DNA of 64,000 nt from Homalodisca vitripennis (GCF_021130785.1 NC_060207.1:197854001-197918000), one strand, 5' to 3'; counted from the first letter of the stretch, positions 13,561 to 26,577 are shown. Notes: generated by a model from the letters alone, not told the origin. Translations and numbers: made by a program.

Positions 13561-15090
13561 TCGTTAATTTGACCTAGTACCCTAGTTCCAGATACCCCTT
13601 TACTAAAGCACCACTTTTATTTGCATTCTTCTTGTCTTGGTTTAAAACTCATTAGAGATTGTTTGGCATTTTTTGAATGGGGACTTTTCTATAAATGAAA
13701 TAATATGTTTTTGAAATCAAATAAATAAAGAAGGATTTCAAAAGAAGTGACCATTTCATGATAAAATAACGAAGTTAGCAAACTAATACTGCAGTTTAAA
13801 TATTTTATTAGCTAAGCGTTATCCAAAAGGTAAAAAAATCGGAAATATTTCATTCCTGTTTTCCTGTTTTCTCTGTATTTAATTTGTCTTCCTGCTCGAT
13901 ATCTTGAGATCAAACTACTACAGATTTGTAATTTTATAATAAACTTCATTTTATATGGACTAAATCGAGTTTATTAGTAGTGAATGTCGACTACATAAGA
14001 TTTGGGTGATCGTTAGTGAAAAGCGTTACATTAGTCCAATTGGCACATACAAGATGGCAACCAGAGAATTGAAGAAGAAATAAATATATTTGCATATAAA
14101 TGAATAATGAAATGCCATATGAATATGTGACATAGTACCATTGCAGCCATAAACATGAAAATTTACATGGAACCACAGTAATTCTGTCTTTTTATTATAA
14201 TATTAAGTAGTTTTGTTATTATTTATGAATACTTCTTATAAATGTATCTGAGCCAATTGATGATTAAAATACTTGGATTTACTTCATTGTACTTGACAAT
14301 TGACACTTTGGGTTTTAAAATAACCTTTTCTTCAGCTGTGAATAATCTTAATACATAAGAAAGCAAACTCAAATCAATGTAGAGCAGTAGCACAAGTAAA
14401 AAATTCTAAAATTATTCTACATAAGAAATACTTGTATGCCTAATACCAGTAATTAAAGCAAGTAACTAAAGTTCATGCCTGGGTTGACGGTGTCTCCCCC
14501 TCCTCCATACCATACACATCCGAACATTTATTTTAGATGTTCTGCACAAAAATAGATAATTGCTAACGGTATCTGCTCGGGATTTTACAAACAACTATTT
14601 CTAAGTTTTTAATTATATTATTGTATAAGATTTTATTATTTTTCACTATTACAAGGAAAGATGTCAATGTTTTTTTATAGGAGTAATTTATTTAGTAGAT
14701 TTTTTGTTAGTAGTAAATTTTATTTTATCACAGCATTAATTCTGATTAGGGGATTTTATTATTAATAATGTTCTTTATTTTGTCAATTATAAATAGTCTG
14801 AACATCTCTATACTTGTTGATGATTATACAAATAATGATCCAAAAAATTATATTTGAAAAAGATAATATAATTTACATCTATAAGTCATATGAAAACGAA
14901 TAATTCGTGTTGACAGAAATTAATCGCCGAATGTTTCGACAAAGCTTTTAAAATTGGAAACAAAATAACCAAACTTCACAATAACTATTAATAGTGTGTT
15001 ATTTGAAATAATTAAAACAAAGAAATGCGTTAACTTCGATAAAAAAATTTTGTCTTAGTTCCTTAGTGGTTTTTAAATATTATGCGTCCA

Positions 15091-15300
15091 ATGATCCTGG
15101 ACAAAACACGAGGGTTCTTCATATTTTGCTTGGAAATTGGCTGCAGAGAGCTGCTCGTTAGTTGGGGTATATTGTCTGTGGTGCAAATTTTACAATATGA
15201 ATAAAGCCTGTGATCTTTCATCCTTAATGAACAGACTCGTTTCAGTGGAGGTTTCAGCTTTCTCTAGTTACCAGTTTTATTTGCAATAAAACCAGTTATT
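15091..15300 (+). repeat. dispersed repeat family A, copy 2
   Basis: Second copy of the 7809-8020 repeat, with about a dozen substitutions and small indels. The element type is unknown. An embedded AATAAA would fit an LTR or a retroposed transcript. Confidence 0.85.
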
Positions 15301-15320
15301 TTTTTTTTATTCATAAAAGA

Positions 15321-15370
<50 letters not shown>
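15321..15370. repeat. (TA)n microsatellite
   Basis: About 50 bp of nearly pure AT dinucleotide repeat with one AC interruption. It lies shortly downstream of the dispersed repeat copy at 15091-15300. Confidence 0.95.
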
Positions 15371-15372
<2 letters not shown>

Positions 15373-15720
15373 GTAAACTTTAATGCAAGTTTTGGTAATA
15401 TTTATCTGAATACTATAAAACTATAACATATTAGTGAACATGATTTTTAACGCCACTTTAAAACTGATATTATTAACGTTACATAAAATGTCCATTAATA
15501 TAAAATACATATTTTTTGTTTAAACAATTTTCCCATAATGGAATATAGAACATTAGATCATGAGCCCATTTAAATATAAGTTCTTAAATTAAGTTCTTAT
15601 ATTAAAATATTAAATCCTCTAAAAGCTATGTATTTCCAATAGCTTATTTTTAATTAACATTTTTTTATGTTACCTTTTTAATAGTTTAGTTTTTGTTAAA
15701 TATAGGGTATACCCTGTATA

Positions 15721-15766
<46 letters not shown>

Positions 15767-15780
15767 TTTCTATATATATA
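15721..15780. repeat. (TA)n microsatellite with TGAATA/TATTCA ends
   Basis: A TA run bracketed by TGAATA and TATTCA (15721-15766), so the whole tract is a palindrome. A short second AT run follows. Confidence 0.93.
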
Positions 15781-18700
15781 TGGGCTACATGAGATATGAA
15801 CTTACCAAGATATTCGCTCAGTGATGTAACAACTATCTGCATCAAGTAATAATGTACAACTAAGCTATTGTGCATAAGTGACAATTCTGAACTTATGAGC
15901 TAGAGAAAAGTTCAGCGATACATTTTTTCTACATCGTATTGTACATATCCTCCTTCGAGAGCATATATATCACTCCCAAGGTTACCTTCGTATGTCAAAG
16001 TATCCAGTGACCCCTGAATGCGGCTTACTCACTAAGTCTGATTATACTAAGCCTCTGTCCCTCGGTCATTCAATAATGAACTGTTGAAACAGCTCTCGGC
16101 CATATGCTGATACAGTCTTAGGGGTGACCTCGTCTAGTTCCAGGTCTTCAAACTTATGAAATTGCTTTCAAAATTATTGTAATTTAGCGTGAACTTACAT
16201 GCACTTAGTAATTACTTACGCATTTAATTATTAAAGAAGCCATTTTTCTTATTCATTTTTAAAATTTAATTAAAATAGGACAAATAATTTTTTACCTACA
16301 TTTCTTCTACATTATATCGAACGGATTTTTTTAGAAAAGTGTGTAATCATTTATAAACAGTGTTTTATATTTATCTAGTAGGATTTAAAAACAGTATCTT
16401 TTATTTTGTTTTAAAATTGAGTAATGGTGGTTGATTTCAGAGGATTATAGTATTTTACACATTTTCTGTTGTAATCTGTTACATCCATAGAAAACTACAT
16501 TTTTGAAATTTAAATTTAAAATCTTCTTCAAATGTAAAAAGATAATTATAAAATTCCTCTAAAATTTCAACAGCAAACTTAATCACAGAATGATGTGAGA
16601 TGAATCGTCATCTGCAGGAAGTAAAATATTATGCGCACTACACGAAAAATACTATACGCACAAAAAGGGTGAAACACATCCCCAGCCGAGTTAGGGAACA
16701 GAAGGTATGTAGGAAATGTTTTAAAATGAAATACACACCTTTTACTATTTCTCTTGTTCCATAAATAATTGAGTTGATTATTTCTAAAATTTTAACGGCC
16801 GTTATATTGGACCAAAAATTTGTATCAAACTCTAATTATCGTGGCCAAGATGTAAATAACATAATTTTCTATAAATTTTGTACTTGTTTCAGCATTTCTT
16901 TTGTCATAGTGTTTCAGACATTACTATGGAGTATACCTTACATGTAATTTATGTTTCTAAAACAATCTGAGATACGAACACTTTTTTACAGCAAAAAGTT
17001 TGGGACTTTTTATAAGCGTTTTAAAACAAATTTTAATATTTCCATAATTTTTGAGCTTATTAGTTCTTAAAAGCTTATATTGCCACCATATTGGTACGAA
17101 ATTTACCGAGTAAGCCAATGAAGATACGCGAAATATGTTTTATAATAATAAGAAGGGCATTTTAAAGAAATTACATATAGACAATACTAAATAGATATTT
17201 CTTACGGGAGAAAATATACCATAAAAATCACATCTCTACATATGTAAAATAACATATACCAGAATATGGTCCAGAAATATTTACTAAAAGACGAATTTAA
17301 GATTTTATGATGAAGCTATGTCGAAGACTTTCTTCAAATTATAGTGCATGGTTTTAAAAGAAGTATACTCTCATATTTAATTAAAATCTAATTATTTGAT
17401 TTGTATTTGGAATAAATACAAATACTTGTATAATTATAACTGAAAACTAATTTTCGAATTAACAATTGGTAATACTTTATAATAGTATTTAAAATTTAAC
17501 TATATTAATAAGTAGGGTTTTTAAGAGATAAGAATGAGGAAAGCGTGCAGAGCAGTGTTTTGTGCTGCAGTGTTTGACTCCATTACAGGTGTTCTCATAT
17601 TTAAGAGGAATAAATCAGGAACCATGAAGATCATATTTATATTTTATCTTCTTGTCATCTAGGCTAGCCCATTTATTATATAATAGTTCAAAACACCCCA
17701 AACTTTATAAAAATAGTATTAACACTTAATAAATATATCCCATAGCAAGTATACAAAACCAAACAAATTCTTTACAAGGAAGAAATCTATCAGATTGTAG
17801 AGTATTGATGACTTGCTAGAACAAATAATTGTATGTTCAAATAAAGGACAATAACACTGCTCGCTATGTTTATTATGGAATAATCAATGATTTCAATAAT
17901 CATTGAAACTCATAAAAATATAATTCATTACATATAAATAAACACTTAAATAAATACGTATTTTGGAACCCTTGAACATCTTTTCAGAGTTTTGGTTGAA
18001 CCTCCGTTCTGGAAAAAATAATGTACATGCTATTTATTGCTCAAAAACTAATTAATTGTATTAAATTCTGTACAACTCTTAAATCGCTTTATATTTTATA
18101 ATGATCATAATAACGGGTTTCTTCAGAAACTTTGCATCAATATTATAATAGCTTTCTGTATTTTTCTGTATAAGCGCATAATAGGACAGCAGAACTGAAG
18201 ACTTGTAAGCCAAAGAAAATGTAAGAGTTATTACATTGTAAGATGCTTCAGTTATAATGACATATTATCTCCAACCACTCATTAAGTTCTAAAATATATA
18301 ACATATGGAATTACACGTGCATGAAGTCAATAATGTTAAACATGGCTGTTGGATTTGTAGTATTCGTGGTACGTACGCTAATATTGAAACAATAGCGTGC
18401 TAGTACAGCCTTCTTATATTGACTGCTTGCAGTGATTGATACAAGGAAGCGACCTAGTATTAACTACCACTTTGACCTCAAGGGCATATTGCAAACCTCA
18501 ACAGTATAAAAATAAGACCCAGTAATGTTCTGTATCAGAGTCCTATAAATTACTAAATACAACTGTCAGGACATCCAAATAAAACTTACCACCCTTATAC
18601 ACAGTGCCAAAGTTGGGAAATTGAATCGAATTGATTGAATACAGATTAAAAATAAAAGTGCCTATTACTGCGACATTGTTTTTGTACAAATATACTTTTA

Positions 18701-19121
18701 AATATACATTTTAGCATGTATTAAGTGTGCATTTCTTGTTCAGTACTGTAATACTTGTATCAAAGGCAAAGTTACTATCCAACTCTTACAAAAAATGTTA
18801 AGAATATTTGACAGACGTAGGCTTCTCAGACATTTGTATATATATATATATCCTTGATCGGGAAACGAGGGGGGATGTCCTATGGATCTAAAAAATATAC
18901 TGTATTACAATGCCCTTAAATATATACCATTTAAAAGACTTACTTTATTATGCCAAGAAGAAAACTTAATATTGGTGGAAAACGGAAATATATATCACTT
19001 AAACCAGAAATATATATGACACGTGCAAATCCTCAGAAATTGCGTGCGAAGCCGCGACTAATTGCTTGTACAATCAATTTAGGGCCAGGGAATATTTTAT
19101 GAGAGGAAAGGAAAGATATAA

Positions 19122-19158
19122 TACCGGGTGTATTAAAAAGAATGACCTGATTTTGTAC
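19122..19158 (+). repeat. left terminal inverted repeat and TA of the mariner-like element
   Basis: TA target base pair followed by the left TIR, which matches the reverse complement of 20423-20459 with only a few mismatches. The shared core GAATGACCTGATTTT is identical at both ends. Confidence 0.88.
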
Positions 19159-20457
19159 GGTAATAATTACGAAACATAAGGCGTGCGGGCAAGGAAAGCT
19201 GTGTATTTGGAATGGGCGTGGCCTAAAGTTTCATAAAATCGCCGCTAGATGTCGGTCAGTGCGTCGTCTTCGTTTCCAGTCAGTCTGAAGTAAAATGGCG
19301 TCCGCTCAACAAAAGGCGTTTTGAGTGTTGCAGTTTGCCAAGGATGAGTCAGTTGTTTCGGTCCAGCGTGCTTTTCGTCGTCGTTTCGGCATTGATCCGC
19401 CTTCACCTAAAAGAATTCGTCGATGGTATTGCCAATTTGAAGAGAAAGGGTGCTTGTGCAAAGGTAAAAGTTTAGGCCGACCTCGCACTTCTGACGAAAT
19501 GGTGAAACACTTCGGCAAACGTATGAGCGCAGTACACGAACGTCTACTCGCCGTGCAAGCAGACAACTGGGTATGCCTCACATGACTGTCTGGCGAGTGT
19601 TAAGACGTCGTTTGCTGTACAAACCATACAGACTAAAATTAGTACACGCTCTCCGGGTTGGTGATAAAAGGAAACGTGTTGAATTTAGTAATGCTCTACT
19701 TGAGGACATGGAAGTGGATACATTTTTATCACGATTAATTTTCAGTGATGAAGCAACATTTCATACTAGTGGTAAAGTAAACCGACATAACGTGCGCATA
19801 TGGGGACTTGAACAACCTCACGACGTTATTCAACATGAACGAGACTCGCCGAAAGTGAACGTTGTTTGTGCAGTCTCTCGTAAAAAAGTGTACGATCCCT
19901 TCTTTTTTTAGGGAGACACTGTGAATGGAATGAGATATCTTCAAATGCTGCAGAATTGGCTTTTCCTACAACTTCAGACAGACTCTGGTGACTTCATTTT
20001 CCAACAGGATGGAGCTCCGCCTCATTGGCACAACAATGTTCGGCAGCTTCTCAACAACACTCTGCCCCACCGCTGGATAGGGCGCACGGGACCTCGAGAC
20101 AATGCCCTTCATTCTTGGCCTCCAAGATCACCAGACTTGACCTCATGCGACTTTTTCTTGTGGGGATATGTGAAAGAAAAAGTGTTTGTTCCCCTCTAAC
20201 TCATGACATCGAAGAACTAAAGAACAGAATAACTGTCGCAATAATGTATGTGAACGCAGATACGTTGTGTAAGGTTTGTGAGGAATTTAGCTATCGCCTG
20301 GATGTTGTTCGTGCTGCTGCTGGTGGACATATAGAACATTTGTAATAACATACCTAAAGATTTTGTAAGTATTTTACAATAAATATTATTTTTGTAGTAC
20401 ATTTTTAGCAATAGATATTGAGTTTTAAAATCAGGTCATTCATTTTGATACACGCTG
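19124..20457 (+). mobile_element. decayed Tc1/mariner-superfamily (IS630-type) transposon
   Basis: A 1334-bp element flanked by TA (19122-19123 and 20458-20459). The ends form ~34-bp inverted repeats: the left end reads CCGGGTGTATTAAAAAGAAT, and the right end, reverse-complemented, reads CAGCGTGTATCAAAATGAAT. Both continue with GACCTGATTTT. Between them lies one transposase gene on the plus strand with several breaks. It is less A+T-rich than the flanks, which marks it as an insertion. TA target duplication is the signature of the superfamily. Confidence 0.92.
19295..20345 (+). pseudogene. transposase pseudogene, IS630/Tc1/mariner type
   Basis: Starts at ATG 19295 (MASAQQKAF), hits TGA at 19322-19324, then resumes in the same frame. 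Residues after it (AKDESVVSVQRAFRRRFGID, then IRRWYCQFEEKG, then GRPRT) form the N-terminal helix-turn-helix DNA-binding region typical of arthropod elements with a DUF4817-like domain. A one-base loss near 19521 shifts the frame, and MPHMTVWRVLRRR follows at 19573. The first catalytic Asp is in IFSDEATF (19747-19749). An in-frame TAG stands at 19909-19911. The second Asp is in FQQDGAPPH (20008-20010) and the third in SPDLTSCDFFLWG (20149-20151). A second frameshift near 20193 precedes the last part, THDIEELKNRI to GGHIEHL, which ends in TAA at 20343. With two nonsense codons and two frameshifts it cannot make active enzyme. All three catalytic Asp codons survive. Confidence 0.92.
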
Positions 20458-20459
20458 TA
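20423..20459 (-). repeat. right terminal inverted repeat and TA of the mariner-like element
   Basis: Reverse complement of the left TIR, ending at the second TA copy (20458-20459). It fixes the right boundary of the element about 110 bp past the transposase stop. Confidence 0.88.
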
Positions 20460-22629
20460 TATACAGCACTTTGGGGCGTTTATTCAGAACACATAGTAAT
20501 GGCGTGCCGTGTCAAGAGAACTGCAGGACCAGAGCACAACTGTGTGGCTGCTGCATCAAAAATATTACTGGCGCTCATATTAGTCCAGAACGATTTTAGT
20601 CCAGTGTCATTCATTAAACCTCGTTGTATGACAATAACATATCTATTACCAATACATGGATGGCGATTGGTGTTAAGTATATCATGCTAAAAATATAATG
20701 CCGGTAGACATATTTACTATTCTTTATTTCTCACCTTCCTTATTCGACCCAAAAAAACGAACGTGAATGACTACTACCTATTTATTTCTTGTGGGATTAT
20801 CCCTTACTGATGTCATGAATAACTACCTTATGTTCTTGTATAGTACACGTTGGGTCTTACTTCTCATGTTCATTATAAATACAGTGCTGCTGTAGATGTG
20901 TTTGAGATACGCGCTGGAGGCATCACTGATCATTCATTGATACGAGTGTGTGTGCGAATGACAGGTGCTGCGGGTTGGTGAGAACAGGCTTGTCTTTCCT
21001 TTTCCCTATATATGGTACCGTACTATCAAATCAATCAAGTTGTTAAACAATGCTGACAGGTCTTAACTTTATAATCAAACCGATGCGTCGTCTGCTGTTG
21101 ATTGTTTCATCTTCTAGTTTGCAAGGCATGTAACACTCGATAGAAGTAAAAATGTGTCTGACCGATTCCTCAACATTCAACATTTTTTACTTATTCGTGC
21201 CTAAGATCAATTCGTTAACCATTAATCAGAAAAAAGTTTTAATATGCTAACCATGAGAAATTGTGCAAAATATCCAAAAACAAGTTGGTTTGCACGGTAA
21301 GAACAAGCGATGCAATTATTAAGCTTCATTATTTGTCTGATGAAATAAAACTTTAACTTATGAAATGTAGTATACAATATGTATTATTTTTTAAGCCATT
21401 ACAACGTAAATACCTTTATTTTTTTAATAAATATCCTTTCGAGGGATTAAAATTTATTTTTATAGCCCTAACAATGAAACGTATCCATTGGTACTTTGAA
21501 CAGCCTCCCTAAGATAAATGAAACCTACTTAGCATGACTTTTGATTTTAAACTGGTCTGTAAATAGTTCGTCACCATGCACTGAGGCTGAATAACGTGGA
21601 AGTCCTAAGAGAGAGGAGTCTACTGACCTCAACTGACCGGTCTCAACTGGCGGTTATTTGTTTGAAAGGTTAATCCAAGCTGGGGCACTTGCATATCATA
21701 AATCTAGTTTAGAAAAATCATGCATATCAATTATACTACAAAAATGTGCAGTTTTAGAGATATTACCATTTTATCACTAATGTTTTAAACGTACATGATG
21801 AAATTTTAAATAAATAAATATGCACAGTTTTGTTGAAATAAACGTAATTCTTATGTAAATTTCCGTAAGAGTTGATTATTTATTTTATTTAATATTCGGT
21901 CAAAGCAAACAACCCATTAACCGTATGGCCTGTCTTTTTCTTGATTAAATTTTGATAACACAAAATGTGTCCTGTGATCCGTCGATTCCCGACAAATTAG
22001 AATTCAAAATTATAAACTCGCTGTATAAAGGCAGTAAAAAACATTTTTGTTGAAATTAGGCAAATAAAGATGATATTGCATAAATGTATTATAAATTATG
22101 TTTTATGATGGATGTCTTAAATAAAACACTTAGTTACAAAGAAATCTAAAAGATACGAAGAAAAGAAATCTGAAATTTAGGAATGGTTTATGGAAAAGAT
22201 TGCACATCCATCTCGCATAAATATATAACAAAAAGGAAAATTCTTGATCTCATTTGACAATGTTGTTGAGGCCCTTGTTGGATAAGAATACAATTTAGGG
22301 AATGCAGTAGTGACTTGGTGATGAAAAAAATGTTTCTAAACGGACATAATTTATCTACATAGATTTCGTTATCGAAAATTATCACTATACCTTTTTATTC
22401 AGTATTTAATACCTTTTGTGTTAATTTAATTGGTTCATTTATATCAGATAAGTTAAAAATTATCAAATTATTCATAAATCCGTTGATTAAATAAATTTTA
22501 CTCCAAATATGATGCTCTATAAAGCGTAATCACTCTGTTACTGAATCAATCTCTTAGGACTGATTACTCCCAACAAAGTATAACAATACACTCGGAGCCT
22601 ATTGTATGTGCACTGCCAGCCGTCTCTGC

Positions 22630-22695
22630 CTGTGAACTGCACACTCAGCGGAAGTCTGCTAACAACCCCTTTGTCACACAACTTCCGGTTCACAG
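22630..22695. repeat. bipartite inverted repeat in a G+C-richer patch
   Basis: CTGTGAAC (22630-22637) and CGGAAGT (22649-22655) are mirrored as ACTTCCG (22681-22687) and GTTCACAG (22688-22695). It could fold into a two-part stem. No coding frame surrounds it. Confidence 0.7.
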
Positions 22696-23144
22696 CACCC
22701 TGCACCTTTTATCTAGGCAAATACCAACGTCCATCTCCATAATTAATGTATAACTCTGCTTCTTCGTGTTTCGTGAACTTTTAAAATCTTAGTTCATCTC
22801 GTTCAAATTTAGGATGAATTATCATATGATGCTTTCATCATAATGATAGGTTAGATAAAATTAAATTATTTAGGAGACTCAGAAACACCTAGATGTCATA
22901 TGCAGTATAAGTTCTTAAAGTTTATTTTTGAAAAGGAACACTCTCCTAAAGGCAAACGTACTTTTAGAACACAACCTTTTCTGCTAATGTATTCTGTAGT
23001 AAATTAGAAAACATAAATCGCAACGACTTTGAAATGTTTTACTACAAAACTGTTTTCATCAACTTACTTTCAAACTTGAGTAAATTTATTTCTTATTCAT
23101 AATCTCTCTAATGGTAGTATCAGTTTATTATTCTTATTCAAATA

Positions 23145-23722
23145 CAGGGTGAGGCAGACCACCCGTACAGTACAGTTTATTTTTTAAAGACCTTTCTAAT
23201 GATGTACAACACAACCTAGGTTGCTATTTGAGTTTTTTTTAGATTGGGGCTGTTAAGTATTTCAAAATTCTATGTATTTTTAAAATGTGTAAATTTTGGG
23301 GTAGGGTGGCATTTGATGATATTTTTCGATAAGCCGTCTCATCATTAGTTTTGAATAAAAATATCGTCTCTCTACATTTGTGCAGGTAGTTGCAATAAAT
23401 TTACCCACAAACCCCTGATTTTTTAACGTTTTGGTGTACCCTGTACATAAGCGGCAAGATAGGTTCAAACTTTTTGCATAAAAATAATCAGTGAAGAAAT
23501 ACCTTAAAAATGAGGTATAAATCAACATACCTTTACATTTGAAAATTTTCCAAAAACCACCCCTACCCCCCAAAAACTACCCTTTTGGGGAGTTTTAGAG
23601 ATTTCAAAATAATTTCTCCAAATTCTTTGAGGTGGAAATAGGGGGGTTTAAGTTGTTACGAATAATCTACCTCGTTTGGTTTGGCCGCTATACGTACTGT
23701 ACGGGTGGTCTGCCTCACCCTG
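23145..23722. mobile_element. MITE-like non-autonomous DNA transposon with 29-bp perfect TIRs
   Basis: A 578-bp segment bounded by TA on both sides (23143-23144 and 23723-23724). The first 29 bp, starting CAGGGTGAGGCAGACCACCC, are repeated exactly as the reverse complement at the right end. No transposase is encoded. A 97-codon minus-strand ORF inside (23573-23280) resembles nothing I recognise and is probably fortuitous. TA duplication suggests mobilisation by a Tc1/mariner-type transposase. The TIR differs from that of the element at 19124, so another family must have moved it. Perfect TIRs suggest recent activity. Confidence 0.85.
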
Positions 23723-23942
23723 TATATCGAACTATTCAATTTTTTATGAAAACGACTAAATAAGTTTTGTTAAATTTACTTTCAGACATTTTCATTTTAC
23801 GTCAGTCATTTATGAAATATGACACTGAAGTCATTTTTTCGTTGTAAAAACTTAGTCTAGCAATAGAAATCTAGTGATAAAAACGGCTTTCGTGAACTAT
23901 AAGATTTCATAGGAATACAAGAAACTTGCACGCTCATTTGTG

Positions 23943-23945
<3 letters not shown>

Positions 23946-24001
<56 letters not shown>
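23946..24001. repeat. (TA)n microsatellite
   Basis: 56 bp of pure TA repeat. Confidence 0.97.
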
Positions 24002-24004
<3 letters not shown>

Positions 24005-26332
24005 GATAATGTTATATTTGTGTTTGAAAAACAATTCTACTAATTTACCACTGAATAAATTAAAGTTTCCAAATGTTGAAGTAAACGTGATATTAGTATA
24101 AAATTAAACAGAAAAAAGTTAAAATAAAACTAATGTCGAAATTTATTGATGAAATATTTTATAAAATTTATCTTTACGACAAAAAAGCTTTTTTGTTTTA
24201 AGTCGTTATAGTTACATGACTTCATTTGAAATATTTTTTTAAACAGTATATTATAAGGAACGTGGAAAGCTCTATGTCAAAACTCACCTCTTGATATATT
24301 GAAGCGGAAATGCAGACTTCATTGAAGAAATGTGGACTTTTCCCAACAGAACAGAAAAAGAAGGTAACGACGATGTTTATCAGATGATTGGATTAATATA
24401 CTGATTAAATAATTACCAAAATTGAAGTCAGTAGGCAACATGTTGTGGAGACAGCGAGGTCTTTGATAGAAGTGAGGAAAGCTGGAGAGAATACTAATGG
24501 AACAAATTCATGTGCTATGCTACTGTGAATTAAAGTTGTTACCTCAACTAAGATATAAACATAGTGTAATTTAAATATTTTTCAATCGACAAAGCTAACT
24601 TTAAGCACTCGCAAACATAGGCGTTCACTGAATTTAAATTTGTCAGTATTGAGAGTAAGTGTGCAACCAATCTTGCACTATATTCTTAAAAAGGTGATAA
24701 CGTTTTATATGGAAAAGTCAAGACTAAGATAGGTACGGACAAATTTCAATTTCAGATCGTCTAGATCCACCGACTGAGTTTCTTGCAACCAATAAAATGA
24801 TCTATCTACTGTTTGCATTTTCGAACGTAAAAATTAGTATTGTAACAGACTAATAAACTTAAGATAAAAGCCAATAACACATTTTAAATTGGGTTCATGA
24901 CTCACACATTCATTTGCAAGGATGTTCCTTAGGGCTTCCCAATTATTTAACAAGAAGACGAATCTACAACACACTCAACATTTCTAACCAAATTTGTGAC
25001 CGAACACTCAAGAGAGAAAGCTCGATGATAATTGGTAATGGCTCCCCAATATCACCATCCAGGGATGTCAATAACTCCAATAATACAGTCCTGGCATACC
25101 CAATGTCTACGCTTATCAATGTCTCCTTAGGATCTCATCGCATTCTTCAATTTATTTTAGAGATTCAAAACTACACGAACATGAAAATATGACAAATAGG
25201 AGTAAATCTTTCAAGGACAAATTCTTTTAACCTTCCAGCTTGCGATTATTTGTACATATTTACAATAAACAATAATATATCTTTTGATGGAATATAATGC
25301 CAGTATTTATCGTAACATAGGTGTAGAGGATAAAAGCTTCACTGGAAAAACACTGGTAATTATATTCATTATATTTATATATGTTCTGTATGTTTTACTG
25401 TAGTTTTCATACATATTATACATTGGATTTTCTATTATAAGAATATAAATATCATATAAAGTTGTAGCATAATTAAGTTCCATAATAACTATACGAATGT
25501 ATGTACATCATCAAGCGTAGTCTTAAATAAATAAATTAGTAATAAGAATACAGTTATTATAAATTAGACTACTAATGAAACTATCATATAGATTGAACAA
25601 AGAGAAGTGAATGAGTTAACAACCTATGAACTAATTAAACATCATTGCAGTACTTAAATAAATTATTACCAAAATGAAATATTATTAACAAAAATCTTTT
25701 TGGTTACTTTGAATTACTATCACCAGCCAATGTAAAATAAAATGTAGTGCATTAAAGTATTTATAGTTTAGGAGTGATTAATATCCAATCCTTATCTTTC
25801 TAAAATGTATAAAACACATACACTTTGAAAAATATGTCATTCGTACCACAAATTGAATATTTAAACTTTAAACAGATTCATAACGGAACTAGAAATGTTT
25901 ATGTATAAAGTAAACTTGATTGAGTGCAGATTGTTATGTAACAATAAACTTGTTATCTGATTGTGAACTTGTTTCTTGGAATTCACAGCCCTTACGCAAA
26001 ATCGTTAAATGGAGTAAAAACAGTTTCAACAAAACATTAAATGTGAATTTCAATTTTTTCATAAATTTTTATGTTCAGAGACATTTGTACAAATAACGCC
26101 CATTATGGTAAGTGACAATCTTGTTATAATTATATTTAAACAACATATTTAAGATTATATGTGTGAAATACTCCGATTAAAACTAGTTGTAAATCATTAT
26201 TTACAAATTCTTCAGTCTTATAGCAGTAATATTAAATAATTTACTTTGCTATAAAACAACCAAAAGCATTATAAACATGTAAACATATATGTATTTTTAA
26301 AATGTGTGAAGGAGTAATACGAGTTAAATGAG

Positions 26333-26338
26333 TTTATT
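26333..26338 (-). promoter_or_regulatory. candidate polyadenylation signal for ELOVL gene 1
   Basis: AATAAA on the minus strand, the first canonical hexamer I see after the TGA, about 240 nt downstream. In A+T-rich DNA such hexamers arise by chance, so transcript data are needed to confirm use. Confidence 0.4.
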
Positions 26339-26577
26339 TACATTTTAAATTATTTAAAATATACCCCGTATCATTACCAAAAATATATCGTAAACCAATA
26401 AAAAGTAAAAGTTCTTGTACTTTTTTATGATTCAAAAAATCTATATGTCATTCAAAATTAGGGGTTTTCAACGAGTTTGATATTCTTATCAACAATATAT
26501 CCTACTAGAATATTACAACACACAATATATTTACACTTCTTACACTCATATCAGTACAAATTTAGGTCATTATGTTC

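Larger units (their letters stand above)
1..19121. other. gene-poor A+T-rich region
   Basis: Beyond the repeats listed separately I see no supportable gene here. All open frames are under about 100 codons, dominated by Asn, Ile, Lys, Phe and Tyr, without motifs. A G+C-richer patch at about 15940-16150 has no open frame or recognisable product. Confidence 0.6.
20460..26330. other. intergenic region with MITE and unassigned open frame
   Basis: Apart from the MITE and (TA)n run, nothing is recognisable. A 92-codon plus-strand frame at 24914-25192, with the less biased residues PNYLTRRRIYNTLN, SPISPSRD and YPMSTLINVSLGSH, stands out from the background. It might be a fragment of an old transposable-element protein, but I cannot name it. 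G+C-richer patches at 20470-20640 and 22560-22740 carry no long frame. Confidence 0.45.
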
